Assembly: GCA_028706405.1 (NCBI GenBank)
Contig: JAQWBM010000018.1
Span: 1-39,601, forward strand
From: Eubacteriales bacterium
Lineage (GTDB): Bacteria; Bacillota; Clostridia; Peptostreptococcales; Anaerovoracaceae
Direction: 5' to 3'
Length of the DNA stretch: 39,601 nt
A model generated the notes under the pieces. That model had not been told where the DNA came from. It saw nothing but the letters and a program-made list of their open reading frames with translations, and ran no database searches. Of the stretch, positions 1-9,419 are shown piece after piece. Numbering within the stretch: the first letter of the stretch is position 1; every line of letters starts with the position of its first letter. Both the position numbers and the translations under genes were made by a program.

Positions 1-3000
1 TCTCTTCCTTTAAAGGCTTGATATCATATTCATAATAATATTTTTTACCGGGCATTAAAGAGAGATTATTCAAAGTTAAGTTTCCGTTATTATTTGCCGT
101 CACTTTTATTACGGGTTTTGGGGCCTCAGCCGCTGTTTTAATTTGTTCAGCTGTCGTGTTGACATTTCCGATGAAAGTCAGCTTGTCAGTAAATCGTGAA
201 ATGATTTCTTCTGTTTCCTGTGCTAAGGTTCGCGGGAACGCCATAATTTTTAAAGCGAAGGTCCCCGTTTCTGGTTTATTATCTCCGTTGAAAGCCGCAA
301 ACGTCCTGCCTGATATTTTAATATTTTCATGTAATGTACCGCCAGTCCCAGGCACATTAACACTTGCGCCCGCTGATGATCCGTCAAAAGTAAACGTATA
401 GTTATTGCCATAATAATATGTGGCTCCGGGATACATATACCACCCGCTGAACATAAAATAACTTACTCCGTTTGATTCAAATGCACCGGCAAAAGGCAAT
501 CCGTTATAAGCATCAGTTCTTTTGGTGTGATATGCTAAAGTTCCTGTTTTTAAATTAACGAAATTGAAGCAATGAGTGTTAACGCCAGTGGTATCTACTT
601 CATAGACAAGAACATGATTGCACTCACCATTTTCATCGGAAGAATAATAGATACCTTTTAAACTATCCCATATAGGTACTTCAACCTGCTTCACTAATAT
701 ATTATTTATATCATAGGCTCTGATTCCCCTAAATGAATCATTACTTGTGCCTGAGTCTTTAAAGAAAACCGCTTTCCCTTTACTGTCTATGCAAATTGCT
801 TGGTAATCTCCTGCTGATGTCGTATCTATAATGACATCTTTTTCTACGGATAATGTTTCCATATCTAAGGTGCAGCGTATCAAGGCACTGTTTCCTATTT
901 CGATAAACTGCAGGTCGCCGCCTACTCTGTCCACTGCGTAAACATTTTCTGCGGCTAATGTTTTTGTCAGGGTGCTCATGTTAACAGCATAGAGATTTGT
1001 TCCTTCTGTCATGAACATTAAATTGTCGGAAAGCCATACGTTCCCTGACAGTGCCATATTGATCGTTCCTGCAGCAACTCCTGTCCTTTTATCAAGCAGT
1101 ACCGTCTGATTTGAACCGGCATATATGAGATAAAGGTATTTCCCGATGTCGTCATGTGCAAATGTGAACTCTTCATTTCTATCAGTTGTATATGTCCACA
1201 CCTCTCCCTTATATGTATCGATGGCATGAATAGTCTTTGGCACTGTAGGATCACCATTTATCCATGTATAGGTTAAAAAGTACGTTCTTTCAGAATCTAC
1301 AGCAAGTAATATATCTTCATTTACTGCTGTTGCAAGGCCGCTGGGCAATGCTCTTGCGGGATATGGATATGTTATCGCTTGCTGCTGCTGTACTCCGGTC
1401 ACGGTTGACGGAGTATTGCCGATAAGTCTCTTGGTTATGATCTGAGCATCTATTTTGTCTGCTAAGAGGGTCTGCTTAAGCTCTGTCTTTATATTGTTCA
1501 AAGTTTGATATTCCGCATCACTGCCGGCAAGCAGAAATACCTCCTGCTCAATTCCTCTCAGCATCTCAAGGCTTACAATCGGCGCAACGTTCAAAACGTC
1601 TGAAATTGCGGTTGTTTGTCCCGTTAAACGATCTGCGTCCGTGATATATTCCTCTAAGGTCGGCTCCGTCCACTTTTCTTTAACATATAGCTTTACTGTG
1701 AACTTACCAACTCCGGATTTATCAAACCCTACTATTTTATCTGTTCCAAATGATAGCTTCTGATAGCCTGGCATTGTAGAAACGTCCGTAAATGTCAGCG
1801 GTAATACTCCATGCCCGAAATACCATGTCCTTTCAACTTCATCACCATCTGTGGCTACAGTTATATCTTCTGTTTTGATTGAAGCTATATTTGTACCCTC
1901 ATTACGTAAGAATGCGGTATCTATGCTTATTGCCGCTGCCGGAGGCAAGTCCGGATTTACACTGAATATCTTCGATGCTGTATCGGTATCTCCTTTGCTG
2001 TCTTCAACATGAATATCATAATAGAATTCTTGCGGAGATGTTCCTGTAGATGCAAAGCTTGGTGTCTTCGTCAGAAATTCAACGGTAATGTATGCAAAGC
2101 CGTTTTCTGTATCCTGCGTCATCGCAACTGCTCTTGTCTTTATCGCCGCATTATTCTCTTGGGGCTTATCCGGAGTCAATGTAATGATTTTTCCTGTGAC
2201 TTTATCTTTTAAATTTATAGTATAATCTGTAAGCGGCTTGCCGGGATAAGTGGCCACTGTGATGTTTAATATCTGTTTCCTGTTTTGCTTTTGAAATCCG
2301 GAAAGATTATCTATTATATGCGGGGTTTTCCTTACCTCAATAGATTCTGAGTCAGAAGCTCTTGCCCCTCCATCTGCACGGATATCAAGCGTTACGCTGC
2401 AAGTACCTTTTTGCGAAAAGGTGCATTCGGATTTTGTACTGTCTATACCTTTTATACTTACAGTATTGCTATTTGCTTTAAATGTATTTCTTGCCAATCC
2501 TTCTGCATAGGTTCTTGATGCGGAATAATCTATTCCATCAACAACAAATGTGGATTCATCTTTTGCAATCTCCTTATGTCCCTCATAAGTATATTCAGTC
2601 AAAATAAGATCAGGATTTATTTCAATGTCATGCTCATTGGAGATATTGATGATTTTGGAGGCTGTCTTACTGTCACCGTATTTATTCCATGTTTCAATCG
2701 TATATGTAACGCTGCACTCATCTGCGAAAGATTGAGATATGCTTTCACCTAATTCTGTTCCCTTCCATCCCGCTACCGGCTTTGAAGAGCCGGAGTCAAC
2801 ACTGTATGAAAGTTGTGTGCATGCAAATTCAGAAGTATCATAGAATGCCGATTTGTCTACAACATTAAACGAATCTCCCGGCTTTGCTGATGCGGGAACG
2901 TCAAGATCGGCAGTAAATTCACCTAAGTTAAGCGTTACTTCTTCAACCGCAGTATATTGAATTACTATAGGCACAAAGAACATATAGCCAAATACGCCGG

Positions 3001-3592
3001 AGGCAATTCCATTATCCCGGCCTTCTTCAAGTTTTTCTTTAAGGTTGGTCTTTACTGATTTTTCCCCGCCTAATAATTTTATAATTTCATCATACCCGCC
3101 CATATTTAACTTTTTGGCGAGGTCATAATCATAATCACTTTTTAACAGCGCCGAATATGACAAATTAACCGTATGCGTTCCGCTTAGCGTGGGCTTAATA
3201 TTGGAAATATTATTTGACACAAAATCCAAATAATTTGCATTAAAAGTGCCGCCATCAGTCAAATATGCCGTCTCGTTAAAGGTATATGTCGGTGAATTGT
3301 TCCATTGAAATGTTGATGAATCAAGCACATAAGCCTTGTCTACTTTTTTAATCTCTTCCGTAAAAGAAATGCTTGCCGTAAATGTTTTCGAAGTATTATA
3401 GGTTAAACCGTCTTGATAGACGGCATTATATTTATCGCTCCCATTACCCCATATATGAATAACACCTAGATCTAAATGATATTTAGTAACTTCTTTATAT
3501 GTCGTCAAGGCATAGGATTGATTGACAAGGGGCATGGTCCCCGTAAATATCACACAAAGCATTAATATGACTGATATGATTTTTTTTAACAT
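1..3592 (-). CDS. Large secreted protein with Ig-like and propeller-like regions (C-terminus off the window)
   Basis: Reading the minus strand from ATG at 3592, the frame stays open to the window edge: about 1197 codons without a stop, so the C-terminus is missing. A ribosome-binding site (AAAGGGGCAG) precedes the ATG. Residues 1-25 form a signal peptide (MLKKIISVILMLCVIF core, likely cleaved near QSYA). Residues about 200-700 look like beta-rich Ig/PKD-type segments, including the DGDEVERTWYFG signature common in clostridial surface proteins. Residues about 735-1015 have repeated short strands (HAIDTYKGEVW, LYLIYAGSN, LYAVNMSTL) that resemble a PQQ/WD-type beta-propeller. It starts 32 bp after the SLH gene on the same strand, so the two are probably co-transcribed. 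Inferred role: exported surface or matrix protein, perhaps held by the SLH partner. Catalytic function: none recognised. Confidence 0.85.
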   Translation of the reverse strand, partial: MLKKIISVILMLCVIFTGTMPLVNQSYALTTYKEVTKYHLDLGVIHIWGNGSDKYNAVYQDGLTYNTSKTFTASISFTEEIKKVDKAYVLDSSTFQWNNSPTYTFNETAYLTDGGTFNANYLDFVSNNISNIKPTLSGTHTVNLSYSALLKSDYDYDLAKKLNMGGYDEIIKLLGGEKSVKTNLKEKLEEGRDNGIASGVFGYMFFVPIVIQYTAVEEVTLNLGEFTADLDVPASAKPGDSFNVVDKSAFYDTSEFACTQLSYSVDSGSSKPVAGWKGTELGESISQSFADECSVTYTIETWNKYGDSKTASKIINISNEHDIEINPDLILTEYTYEGHKEIAKDESTFVVDGIDYSASRTYAEGLARNTFKANSNTVSIKGIDSTKSECTFSQKGTCSVTLDIRADGGARASDSESIEVRKTPHIIDNLSGFQKQNRKQILNITVATYPGKPLTDYTINLKDKVTGKIITLTPDKPQENNAAIKTRAVAMTQDTENGFAYITVEFLTKTPSFASTGTSPQEFYYDIHVEDSKGDTDTASKIFSVNPDLPPAAAISIDTAFLRNEGTNIASIKTEDITVATDGDEVERTWYFGHGVLPLTFTDVSTMPGYQKLSFGTDKIVGFDKSGVGKFTVKLYVKEKWTEPTLEEYITDADRLTGQTTAISDVLNVAPIVSLEMLRGIEQEVFLLAGSDAEYQTLNNIKTELKQTLLADKIDAQIITKRLIGNTPSTVTGVQQQQAITYPYPARALPSGLATAVNEDILLAVDSERTYFLTYTWINGDPTVPKTIHAIDTYKGEVWTYTTDRNEEFTFAHDDIGKYLYLIYAGSNQTVLLDKRTGVAAGTINMALSGNVWLSDNLMFMTEGTNLYAVNMSTLTKTLAAENVYAVDRVGGDLQFIEIGNSALIRCTLDMETLSVEKDVIIDTTSAGDYQAICIDSKGKAVFFKDSGTSNDSFRGIRAYDINNILVKQVEVPIWDSLKGIYYSSDENGECNHVLVYEVDTTGVNTHCFNFVNLKTGTLAYHTKRTDAYNGLPFAGAFESNGVSYFMFSGWYMYPGATYYYGNNYTFTFDGSSAGASVNVPGTGGTLHENIKISGRTFAAFNGDNKPETGTFALKIMAFPRTLAQETEEIISRFTDKLTFIGNVNTTAEQIKTAAEAPKPVIKVTANNNGNLTLNNLSLMPGKKYYYEYDIKPLKEE

Positions 3593-3624
3593 TTCTGCCC
3601 CTTTCCAGAGACCTTCTTTGTCTT

Positions 3625-4617
3625 CTATTTTTTAAATGGATTACTGATAAGTAAAACGTGATGATTTGTTGTAGTTAAAGAAGCAATATAGTCTATTGTT
3701 GTAATATCCAACGTATACCCGGTATTCTTAGAACCATCAGAAAATGGTAGAGGGAATAATAATTCAACAACTTTGTTATCCTTAACAAAATACAATCTCC
3801 CTAATCCTTTTACTACCGAAGCCGGGAAATGAATCCATTTCGTTCCTCTGTTTTCGCCCAGTGTCATTTGATATTTAGCACCATCAGTATCAATCTCATA
3901 AGTCTCTGCTTCTGCCAAGCATTGATCTAAATAGCCATTTTCGCTATAAAATGAGTCATGGTTGGTCAGGACTTCATTAAGCGGTTTCGGCTCATTCTTT
4001 ATGCCGTCCACTTCCGGCAGCACTCTCTGGCTCTCATCCACAAGCCTATAAATAACCGCTGCTGATTCTGCTCTTGATAGGGTGTTTTGGGGCTTGAATG
4101 TTCCGTCTGCGTAGCCTGTCAAGATTCCCGAAGCATAGGCTTTTGTGATGTCATATTCGTGCTTTGTCATATAATTGATATCTTCAATGTCAGCTTGGAT
4201 ATCATCATAGTTTTCAATTTTTACATCACCTAAAATTGAACTGATGATTAAAGCCATATCACTTCTTGGGATTTGACTGTTAAGTTGTGTTTTGTCAATA
4301 TCATATTTGGTAAAATATTCATTCTCTATGGCGCTGTTATAATAATTTGTAGCCCAATTGCCGGACGTGGAGTTGCCGACATCCTTGCCGGTTGCTGCCA
4401 TCAGGGCCATTTTTATGAATTCTCCATATGTAATTGTGTTTTGAGGTTTGAAACTCCCGTCCGGATATCCTTTTATAATGCCCTTGTCAGACATGGTATT
4501 TACTGCTTCATAAGCCCAATTTGATGCCTTGATATCGGGATATTCCATTCCGTAAACGGTGTAAGCAGCTGACATGATAAGCATAATCGATAGCAGGCAT
4601 GCCGTTGTCTTTTTCAT
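3625..4617 (-). CDS. S-layer homology (SLH) domain protein, 330 aa
   Basis: Exported protein that should attach to secondary cell-wall polymer through its SLH motifs. A signal peptide covers residues 1-23 (ending TVYGM). SLH motif 1 spans about 27-80 (WAYEAVNTMSDKGIIKGYPD), a weaker motif 2 about 87-135, and motif 3 about 150-193 (ASGILTGYADGTFKPQNT). The roughly 130 C-terminal residues match no family I recognise. The start has a good ribosome-binding site (AAAAGGAG). Unlike most S-layer proteins the anchor is N-terminal and the protein is small, so it may act as an adaptor. It is the first gene of a probable two-gene unit with the large secreted protein that begins 32 bp downstream. The leader carries tandem 26-bp repeats. 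Confidence 0.92.
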   Translation of the reverse strand: MKKTTACLLSIMLIMSAAYTVYGMEYPDIKASNWAYEAVNTMSDKGIIKGYPDGSFKPQNTITYGEFIKMALMAATGKDVGNSTSGNWATNYYNSAIENEYFTKYDIDKTQLNSQIPRSDMALIISSILGDVKIENYDDIQADIEDINYMTKHEYDITKAYASGILTGYADGTFKPQNTLSRAESAAVIYRLVDESQRVLPEVDGIKNEPKPLNEVLTNHDSFYSENGYLDQCLAEAETYEIDTDGAKYQMTLGENRGTKWIHFPASVVKGLGRLYFVKDNKVVELLFPLPFSDGSKNTGYTLDITTIDYIASLTTTNHHVLLISNPFKK

Positions 4618-4620
4618 TTT

Positions 4621-4750
4621 TTAATTACTCCTTTTCACCAATCATATTAATTACTCAACACTAACACTTATCTTAATTATTCGACTCAATACTCAATTTG
4701 GTTACCCATCTTAATTTTTCAACTTTAACACTCATCTTAATTGCTCATCC
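4621..4750. repeat. Imperfect 26-bp tandem repeats in the SLH gene leader
   Basis: On the plus strand two 26-bp units start with TTAATT and end with CATC or TATC: 4647-4672 and 4711-4736. A third unit, 4673-4710, is extended by about 12 bp. Partial units sit at 4621-4631 and 4737-4750. On the transcribed minus strand each unit reads roughly GATGAGTGTTAAAGTTGA followed by AATTAA. The array ends directly at the ribosome-binding site of the SLH gene, so it lies in the promoter or 5' untranslated region. Nothing else is evident in the 4618-4850 gap apart from a TATAAT hexamer (minus strand, 4777-4782) without a good -35 box. Confidence 0.6.
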
Positions 4751-4852
4751 TTATGTTATTATTTTACATTTTAAGCATTATATCCCTGTAAGTCAAGTTA
4801 ATAATGCTTTTTATTAATATAACGCATTTTAGTGCAAAACCTTATTTATCTG

Positions 4853-4881
4853 TTGTGAAATGTACCGCTTTCTGGTATAAT
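4853..4881 (+). promoter_or_regulatory. Sigma-A promoter of the DUF1846 gene
   Basis: TTGTGA at 4853-4858, a 17-bp spacer, then TATAAT at 4876-4881, with an extended -10 TG. It faces the DUF1846 gene and leaves a leader of about 135 nt. Confidence 0.7.
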
Positions 4882-5024
4882 TCACAATATTGTTTTGAAC
4901 AGATTTTGTTTCTATAAAAATCTATGTATCTAAAGCCGAACGAGCCGGCAGGCCCGTAACAGTGTTGTTTTATATGCCTTCGCTGTAAGTTTTTTAGTCG
5001 ATATGAAAAAGAGGTAGCTGAATA

Positions 5025-6536
5025 ATGAAAATAGGTTTTGATTCTGATAAGTATATCGAAGAGCAGTCCAAGTATATCCTTGAACGTATAAATGAGAAGG
5101 ACAGCGAAAGGCTTTATCTCGAATTCGGGGGTAAGCTGGTACATGACAAGCATGCCATGAGAGTCCTCCCCGGCTTTGATGAAAACGCTAAAATCAGACT
5201 GCTGCAGAAATTAAAAGATCAGGTAGAAATCATAATCTGTATTTTTGCCGGTGATATAACTACAAACAAAACCCGTCAGGATTTTGGAATCACCTATGAC
5301 CTTGAGGTCCTGAGATTGATCGATACATTCAGAAAATATGACCTTTCTATAAACAGCGTCGTTATTACAAGATATGAGGACCAGCCTTCGGTCAATATGT
5401 TTATCAATAAGTTAAACCGCCGCGGGATCAAAACATACAAGCACCTTTGCACGAAAGGATATCCGACTGATGTCGATACTATTGTAAGCGATGAGGGTTA
5501 CGGAGCAAATCCGCACATCGAGGTGAGCAAACCGCTTGTCGTTGTAACCGGACCGGGTGGCGGCAGCGGAAAGCTTGCAACCTGTCTGAGTCAGCTTTAT
5601 CACGATTACAGGAAAGGAATCAAGGTCCGTTATGCTAAGTTTGAAACTTTTCCGATTTGGAACCTGCCGCTGAAGCATCCGGTAAACATTGCCTACGAAG
5701 CTGCAACTACGGATTTAAAGGATGTGACTATGATTGATTCCTTCCATCTGGAGGCATATGGTGAGATGGCGGTAAACTACAATAGAGACTTAGAAGTCTT
5801 CCCGGTTATAAAAAGGATCATTGAAAAGATCACCGGTGAAGAAGCGGATTATAAATCACCTACAGATATGGGCGTTAACCGTGCCGGATTTTCCATTATT
5901 GATGACGATGCCGTAAAGGCTGCTTCAGAGCAGGAGGTCATCCGCAGATACCTCATAGCTCAGTGTGATTATAAAAAAGGAAAGATCAGCGAGGATTCCC
6001 TGCTGCGTTCAAAGCTGTTGATGGACGACCTCAAGCTGAGAATTGAAGATCGTGCGGTTGTAAAGCCGGCATGGGATTATGCGGAATATAAAAGAAGCTT
6101 AAATAAGAAATTCGAAAATGTGGTTGTCATGGCTATAGAGATGCCGGACGGCTCCTTTGTAACCGGCCGCAGCTCCAGAAGAATGGTAGCTGCCGCTGCC
6201 GCTGTTTTAAATGCAATCAAGCAGCTCAGCGGATTGGCTGACGATATTTTTCTTCTTTCTCCGGCTGTATTGGAAACAATTCAGCATCTTAAGACTGATA
6301 TCTTGAATAATGAAAGATCAAGCCTTAATCTTGAAGAAATACTAAGCGCTTTGACAATTTCTGCGACCACAAATCCATCTGCTCAGGTAGCTGTAGAGAA
6401 GCTGCTTCTGCTGAATGGCTGCAAGGCACACTGTACGGCTATCTTAAGTGACCGCGACGAACAGACACTGAGATCCTTAGGGTTGGATGTGACCTGTGAC
6501 CCGGAATATGTTACTACTAATCTGTATTTTAACTAA
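5025..6536 (+). CDS. DUF1846 (UPF0371) family protein, 503 aa
   Basis: Full-length member of the DUF1846 family, recognised from the conserved start ([17 protein letters not shown]) and length near 500 residues. Glycine-rich loop [20 protein letters not shown] lies at about 174-193 and looks like a phosphate-binding turn. The C-terminal third has [20 protein letters not shown], also typical of the family. No signal peptide or membrane segment is visible, so it should be cytosolic. The family is widespread in Bacillota and has solved structures, but to my knowledge no accepted biochemical role. The start is supported by AGAGGTAG upstream and a strong sigma-A promoter. It is monocistronic as far as I can see: a hairpin follows at 6583-6612 and the next gene has its own ribosome-binding site. 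Confidence 0.93.
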   Translation: MKIGFDSDKYIEEQSKYILERINEKDSERLYLEFGGKLVHDKHAMRVLPGFDENAKIRLLQKLKDQVEIIICIFAGDITTNKTRQDFGITYDLEVLRLIDTFRKYDLSINSVVITRYEDQPSVNMFINKLNRRGIKTYKHLCTKGYPTDVDTIVSDEGYGANPHIEVSKPLVVVTGPGGGSGKLATCLSQLYHDYRKGIKVRYAKFETFPIWNLPLKHPVNIAYEAATTDLKDVTMIDSFHLEAYGEMAVNYNRDLEVFPVIKRIIEKITGEEADYKSPTDMGVNRAGFSIIDDDAVKAASEQEVIRRYLIAQCDYKKGKISEDSLLRSKLLMDDLKLRIEDRAVVKPAWDYAEYKRSLNKKFENVVVMAIEMPDGSFVTGRSSRRMVAAAAAVLNAIKQLSGLADDIFLLSPAVLETIQHLKTDILNNERSSLNLEEILSALTISATTNPSAQVAVEKLLLLNGCKAHCTAILSDRDEQTLRSLGLDVTCDPEYVTTNLYFN

Positions 6537-6582
6537 TCAAGAGCTCTTTTAATATACGATGATTCGATTGATTTGAATGCTC

Positions 6583-6612
6583 TTCTGCCCGGCACTGAAG
6601 TGTCGGGCAGAA
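6583..6612 (+). other. Strong hairpin downstream of the DUF1846 gene
   Basis: TTCTGCCCGGCAC pairs with GTGTCGGGCAGAA across a four-base loop, with one G-T wobble. No T-run follows on the plus strand, so it is not a textbook terminator. It could be a 3'-end stabilising hairpin or a weak terminator. Confidence 0.5.
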
Positions 6613-6716
6613 TGTTAATGGATAAAGCATTCGAATTATTATATAATAATGATCATAATCAAATAATAAACAATTAATATCGATACAGTGTAAATCTGTT
6701 TTTCAGGGGGATATTT

Positions 6717-7187
6717 ATGAAGACTATAAAAAAAGCCGGTATTATTACCGGAGCAGTATTGGGAGGCGTAATCGGAGGGACGGTCTCAGTCATTGGCAAA
6801 GTTACTAAGAAAAAGTTTGTCGATGAGCTCGGCGAAAGCATCATTGATTCATCAATTCTGACAGGTGAACTATACGGAGGTTTGGCGAGCGGTACAACTG
6901 ATCTGATTTCCGGCAAGCTCAATAAGAATCAAAAAAAAGTTGATGAAGGAATGGGAGACATAAAAGATTCAGGAGGCGCAATAGTCGGCAATATTATTAC
7001 CAGTACAAAAACCGTTATCGACAACAGCGGCGAAATAGTAAGCGGAATTAAACAGAGAGACGGCAGGAAAATTGTGAGAGGTGCAAAATCTCTGGCAAAA
7101 TATGCCGCAGTCAGTACTATTACTGTAGGTTCCTTGAAGATCAAACAAAGCGAGGACGATGACAATATTAAAAAGGGTGATTCATAA
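6717..7187 (+). CDS. Small glycine-zipper protein of unknown function, 156 aa
   Basis: Not assigned to a named family. Residues 7-28 (GIITGAVLGGVIGGTVSVIG) form a glycine-rich hydrophobic stretch with GxxxG spacing, as in glycine-zipper segments that insert into or lie along membranes. The rest is polar and repeats glycine-, serine- and lysine-rich turns (SGTTDLISGKLNKNQKK; DNSGEIVSGIKQRDGRK; IVRGAKSLAKY), hinting at an internal repeat of about 35-40 residues. The C-terminus is acidic (EDDDN). There is no cleavable signal peptide. The start is supported by a strong ribosome-binding site (CAGGGGGA). It converges with ctpA and shares no evident operon. Possible roles are a membrane-associated stress or spore protein, but the sequence alone does not decide. 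Confidence 0.75.
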   Translation: MKTIKKAGIITGAVLGGVIGGTVSVIGKVTKKKFVDELGESIIDSSILTGELYGGLASGTTDLISGKLNKNQKKVDEGMGDIKDSGGAIVGNIITSTKTVIDNSGEIVSGIKQRDGRKIVRGAKSLAKYAAVSTITVGSLKIKQSEDDDNIKKGDS

Positions 7188-7246
7188 TTCATCATTTAGC
7201 AGATGACCTTTGAAACACCCTTGCTTTATATGCTTTATATTTGAAA

Positions 7247-8713
7247 TTATTCTAATAGTTCAATTGCCTTATTTAGCTGCAGATCAGTCTTATTTTTTGC
7301 ACCGGTGATAAAATCTATTGTAACCTTATCAATCGTTTCTTTGGTGGTATAGTCCAGAATTCCATATGGATAAAGTCCGTTTTCCTTCTGGAATTTCTTT
7401 ATAGCGGCAACGGTCTCTTCATCCATCGTTCCCGATGTGCTTACTGTATAGCCAAGCATTGACAGACGCTGCTGAGCTCCGAAGACGTTTAACCCTGCTT
7501 CTCCGGCCTTAGGTTTTGTCTTTTCACTCATTGGGGCAAAGCCTGCATATTTGGCTGCTAATTCATCTGCATTTATATTTACGCTTTCTGAAATTATATA
7601 ATCCGGAGATATTCCGACTTTATCGATCCTGTTTTTGTTCGGTGTCAGGAAGTAATACATTGAAAGCTTAGTGCTTGCACCGTTTTCCGCCTCCGTAATC
7701 TGCTGTGCAATACCTTTCCCAAAAGTAACGGTTCCAACTAAAATCGCTGTTTTACTATCCTGTAATGCTCCTGCCAGTATTTCCGAAGAACTGGCGCTTC
7801 CTTCATTGACAAGAAGAACCGCCGGAATCTTCAGCGCTGATAATCCATCGGCGTAATATGACTCAACAATCTTTCCTTTCTGCTCAAAATGAGTGATCGG
7901 GCCTTTCGGCATCAGCTGATTTGCGATCTCCAAAGCCGTATTAACAAGCCCGCCGGGATTATTTCTTACGTCAATTATCAGCGAATCGGCGCCTTGGTTT
8001 GTGAGCGCTTTTTTCGCCAGACGGAATTCCAAATTGGAATCGTTGTCAAAGCTTGTGATCTGAATGTACCCTATGTTATCTTCCAGCATTTTATATGTAA
8101 CTGAAACAGTTTTGATCTTTTCCCTGGTCATATGAAACGTATGAGCTTGTCCATTTCTATCTATGGTAATAGTGACCTTGGTGCCCGCTTCACCTCTCAT
8201 CATTGCAGCCGCTTCATCCAAAGTTTTTGATGAAATGTCAATGTTGTCGACCTTAGTAACTATGTCACCGGCCTTTATTCCTGATTTTTCTGCCGGTGTG
8301 CCGGGAATCGGCGCCACAACACGGCATAGGCCGTTATAATTTTCTAAACTCAGTCCTACGCCGGAGAACTCACCGGATACGCTGTCTATAAAGTCTTCTC
8401 CGTCACCCGAAGAGCCGTAATACACGCTGTATGGATCTTCAAGGGAGTTGACCACTCCCTCAAAAGCTCCGTCTATCAACTGTTCATAAGAAATACTATC
8501 CTTGTAATTATCGCGGATGTATTCCATATATTGCTTTAGATTTTCCATCTCTCTATCGAGATATTCATCGCTGCTTCCGGCATAGACAACGCTGCCTTTC
8601 ATGCCGAATATACCGGGAACCATCATTACAAAAGAAAATGAAGTAATAATCATTGCGACTGCAATGATTATCGCTATTACTTTAGCAGCCTTCCTTGCCT
8701 TGTATGGATCCAA
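7247..8713 (-). CDS. ctpA: C-terminal processing peptidase (S41) with PDZ and peptidoglycan-binding domains
   Basis: Membrane-anchored serine protease of the CtpA/CtpB/Prc family, which cleaves exported proteins near hydrophobic C-termini. An N-terminal membrane anchor covers about 10-36. The PDZ domain covers about 112-195 (GVGLSLENYNGLCRV; AGDIVTKVDN). The S41 domain covers about 205-380. The catalytic serine should be S308 in NEGSASSSE and the general-base lysine K333 in FGKG, 25 residues apart as in the family. Residues about 400-465 form a PG_binding_1 domain (QQRLSMLGY; AIKKFQKENGLYPYG), which would place it at the cell wall. The chosen start is TTG, preceded by AAGGGGGGA. It lies 38 bp downstream of the DUF1934 gene and may have its own promoter. 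Function in this organism (signalling protease of sporulation or general wall protease) is open. Confidence 0.94.
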   Translation of the reverse strand: MDPYKARKAAKVIAIIIAVAMIITSFSFVMMVPGIFGMKGSVVYAGSSDEYLDREMENLKQYMEYIRDNYKDSISYEQLIDGAFEGVVNSLEDPYSVYYGSSGDGEDFIDSVSGEFSGVGLSLENYNGLCRVVAPIPGTPAEKSGIKAGDIVTKVDNIDISSKTLDEAAAMMRGEAGTKVTITIDRNGQAHTFHMTREKIKTVSVTYKMLEDNIGYIQITSFDNDSNLEFRLAKKALTNQGADSLIIDVRNNPGGLVNTALEIANQLMPKGPITHFEQKGKIVESYYADGLSALKIPAVLLVNEGSASSSEILAGALQDSKTAILVGTVTFGKGIAQQITEAENGASTKLSMYYFLTPNKNRIDKVGISPDYIISESVNINADELAAKYAGFAPMSEKTKPKAGEAGLNVFGAQQRLSMLGYTVSTSGTMDEETVAAIKKFQKENGLYPYGILDYTTKETIDKVTIDFITGAKNKTDLQLNKAIELLE

Positions 8714-8741
8714 AGAAATCCCCCCTTGTCAACACCCAAGC

Positions 8742-8771
8742 ATAATGGGCACTAAATTATTTCTATGTCAA
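8742..8771 (-). promoter_or_regulatory. Possible sigma-A promoter of ctpA
   Basis: On the minus strand, TTGACA (8766-8771) is followed after 18 bp by CATTAT (8742-8747). It lies at the 3' end of the DUF1934 gene, so ctpA may be transcribed alone as well as by read-through. Confidence 0.45.
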
Positions 8772-9180
8772 GAATACTTCTGCCTTCGGAAAGGCCTCTG
8801 AGGCTGATATGGTAATCAATATTCAGCGAACCTCTTCCCTCTGCCTTTTCTATTTTATTCACAATATCATTCGTAAGAACTTCCATCGCAACCGAACCGA
8901 AAGGTGTATCGTAATAACCCCTGTAACGTTTGCCTTTTTTGAATTCTATCTCAGTATCGAGCCCGATACTTTCTCCGTAACGCTTCATTTTTATATTGTC
9001 ACCTGTAATTTCCAGGCTGGTTGTACAGCCCTGCATACCGGAAAATTCACTTTCATCATACATCAAATAAACCGAGTCGCCGTTTACATAGTATTTGCCC
9101 TCAGTTACAAACTCCAGCCGCTCCTCTTCATTTTCGTCAGTCAACTGTTTTCCAATAATTTTTAACATAATGTCTTTCAT
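8752..9180 (-). CDS. ywiB: DUF1934 family beta-barrel protein (YwiB-like)
   Basis: 142-residue member of the DUF1934 family, whose members form a small calycin-like beta-barrel. Family features are visible throughout: an N-terminal strand (IMLKIIGKQL), the EFVTEGKYYVNGDSVYLMYD stretch at about 23-42, a central TTSLEITGDNIKMKRYG segment, and the C-terminal HISLRGLSEGRSILDIEI. No signal peptide or membrane segment, so cytosolic. The start has an excellent ribosome-binding site (AGGAGGTGAAGC). An extended -10 (TGATATACT on the minus strand, TATACT at 9224-9229) lies about 45 bp upstream. Biochemical role unknown. It is followed closely by ctpA on the same strand. Confidence 0.85.
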   Translation of the reverse strand: MKDIMLKIIGKQLTDENEEERLEFVTEGKYYVNGDSVYLMYDESEFSGMQGCTTSLEITGDNIKMKRYGESIGLDTEIEFKKGKRYRGYYDTPFGSVAMEVLTNDIVNKIEKAEGRGSLNIDYHISLRGLSEGRSILDIEII

Positions 9181-9312
9181 GCTTCACCTCCTGTCCGGGT
9201 TTTTAGGTTTTTGTTTTATAGTTAGTATATCATAATGTAAAAAAAACTTCATTAAAAAATCTCATCCGGGCGGAGATATGATAACGCATTCAAGCGTTTA
9301 GCTGTGAGAATC

Positions 9313-9363
9313 AAACAAAAGCGTATCGTTTTGACTGATATTTCAGCCCGTCCGATACGCTTT
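9313..9363 (-). terminator. Intrinsic terminator of the giant SLH gene
   Basis: AAAGCGTATCG (9318-9328) and CGATACGCTTT (9353-9363) form an 11-bp perfect stem. On the minus strand the stem ends in TTTTGTTT. The loop holds a nested CTGA-AATA-TCAG hairpin. It lies 57 bp after the stop codon of the giant gene. The rest of the 9181-9419 gap holds only the DUF1934 promoter region and a short copy of ATCTCATCCGGGC (9259-9271) that recurs at 24363. Confidence 0.75.
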
Positions 9364-9419
9364 GCATTCTTCCGTTTCCCTTGTTAACACTTGAATTGTA
9401 TGGTTTTGCCTTTTATCAT

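Noticed and set aside
4673..4735. 20-codon upstream ORF in the SLH leader as a separate gene
   Set aside because: It arises from the 26-bp repeats and has only a distant AAGGA; kept as an observation, not as a CDS.
9259..9271. ATCTCATCCGGGC shared with 24363-24375 as a dispersed repeat family
   Set aside because: Only 13 bp and two copies in the window; could be chance or a shared hairpin arm.
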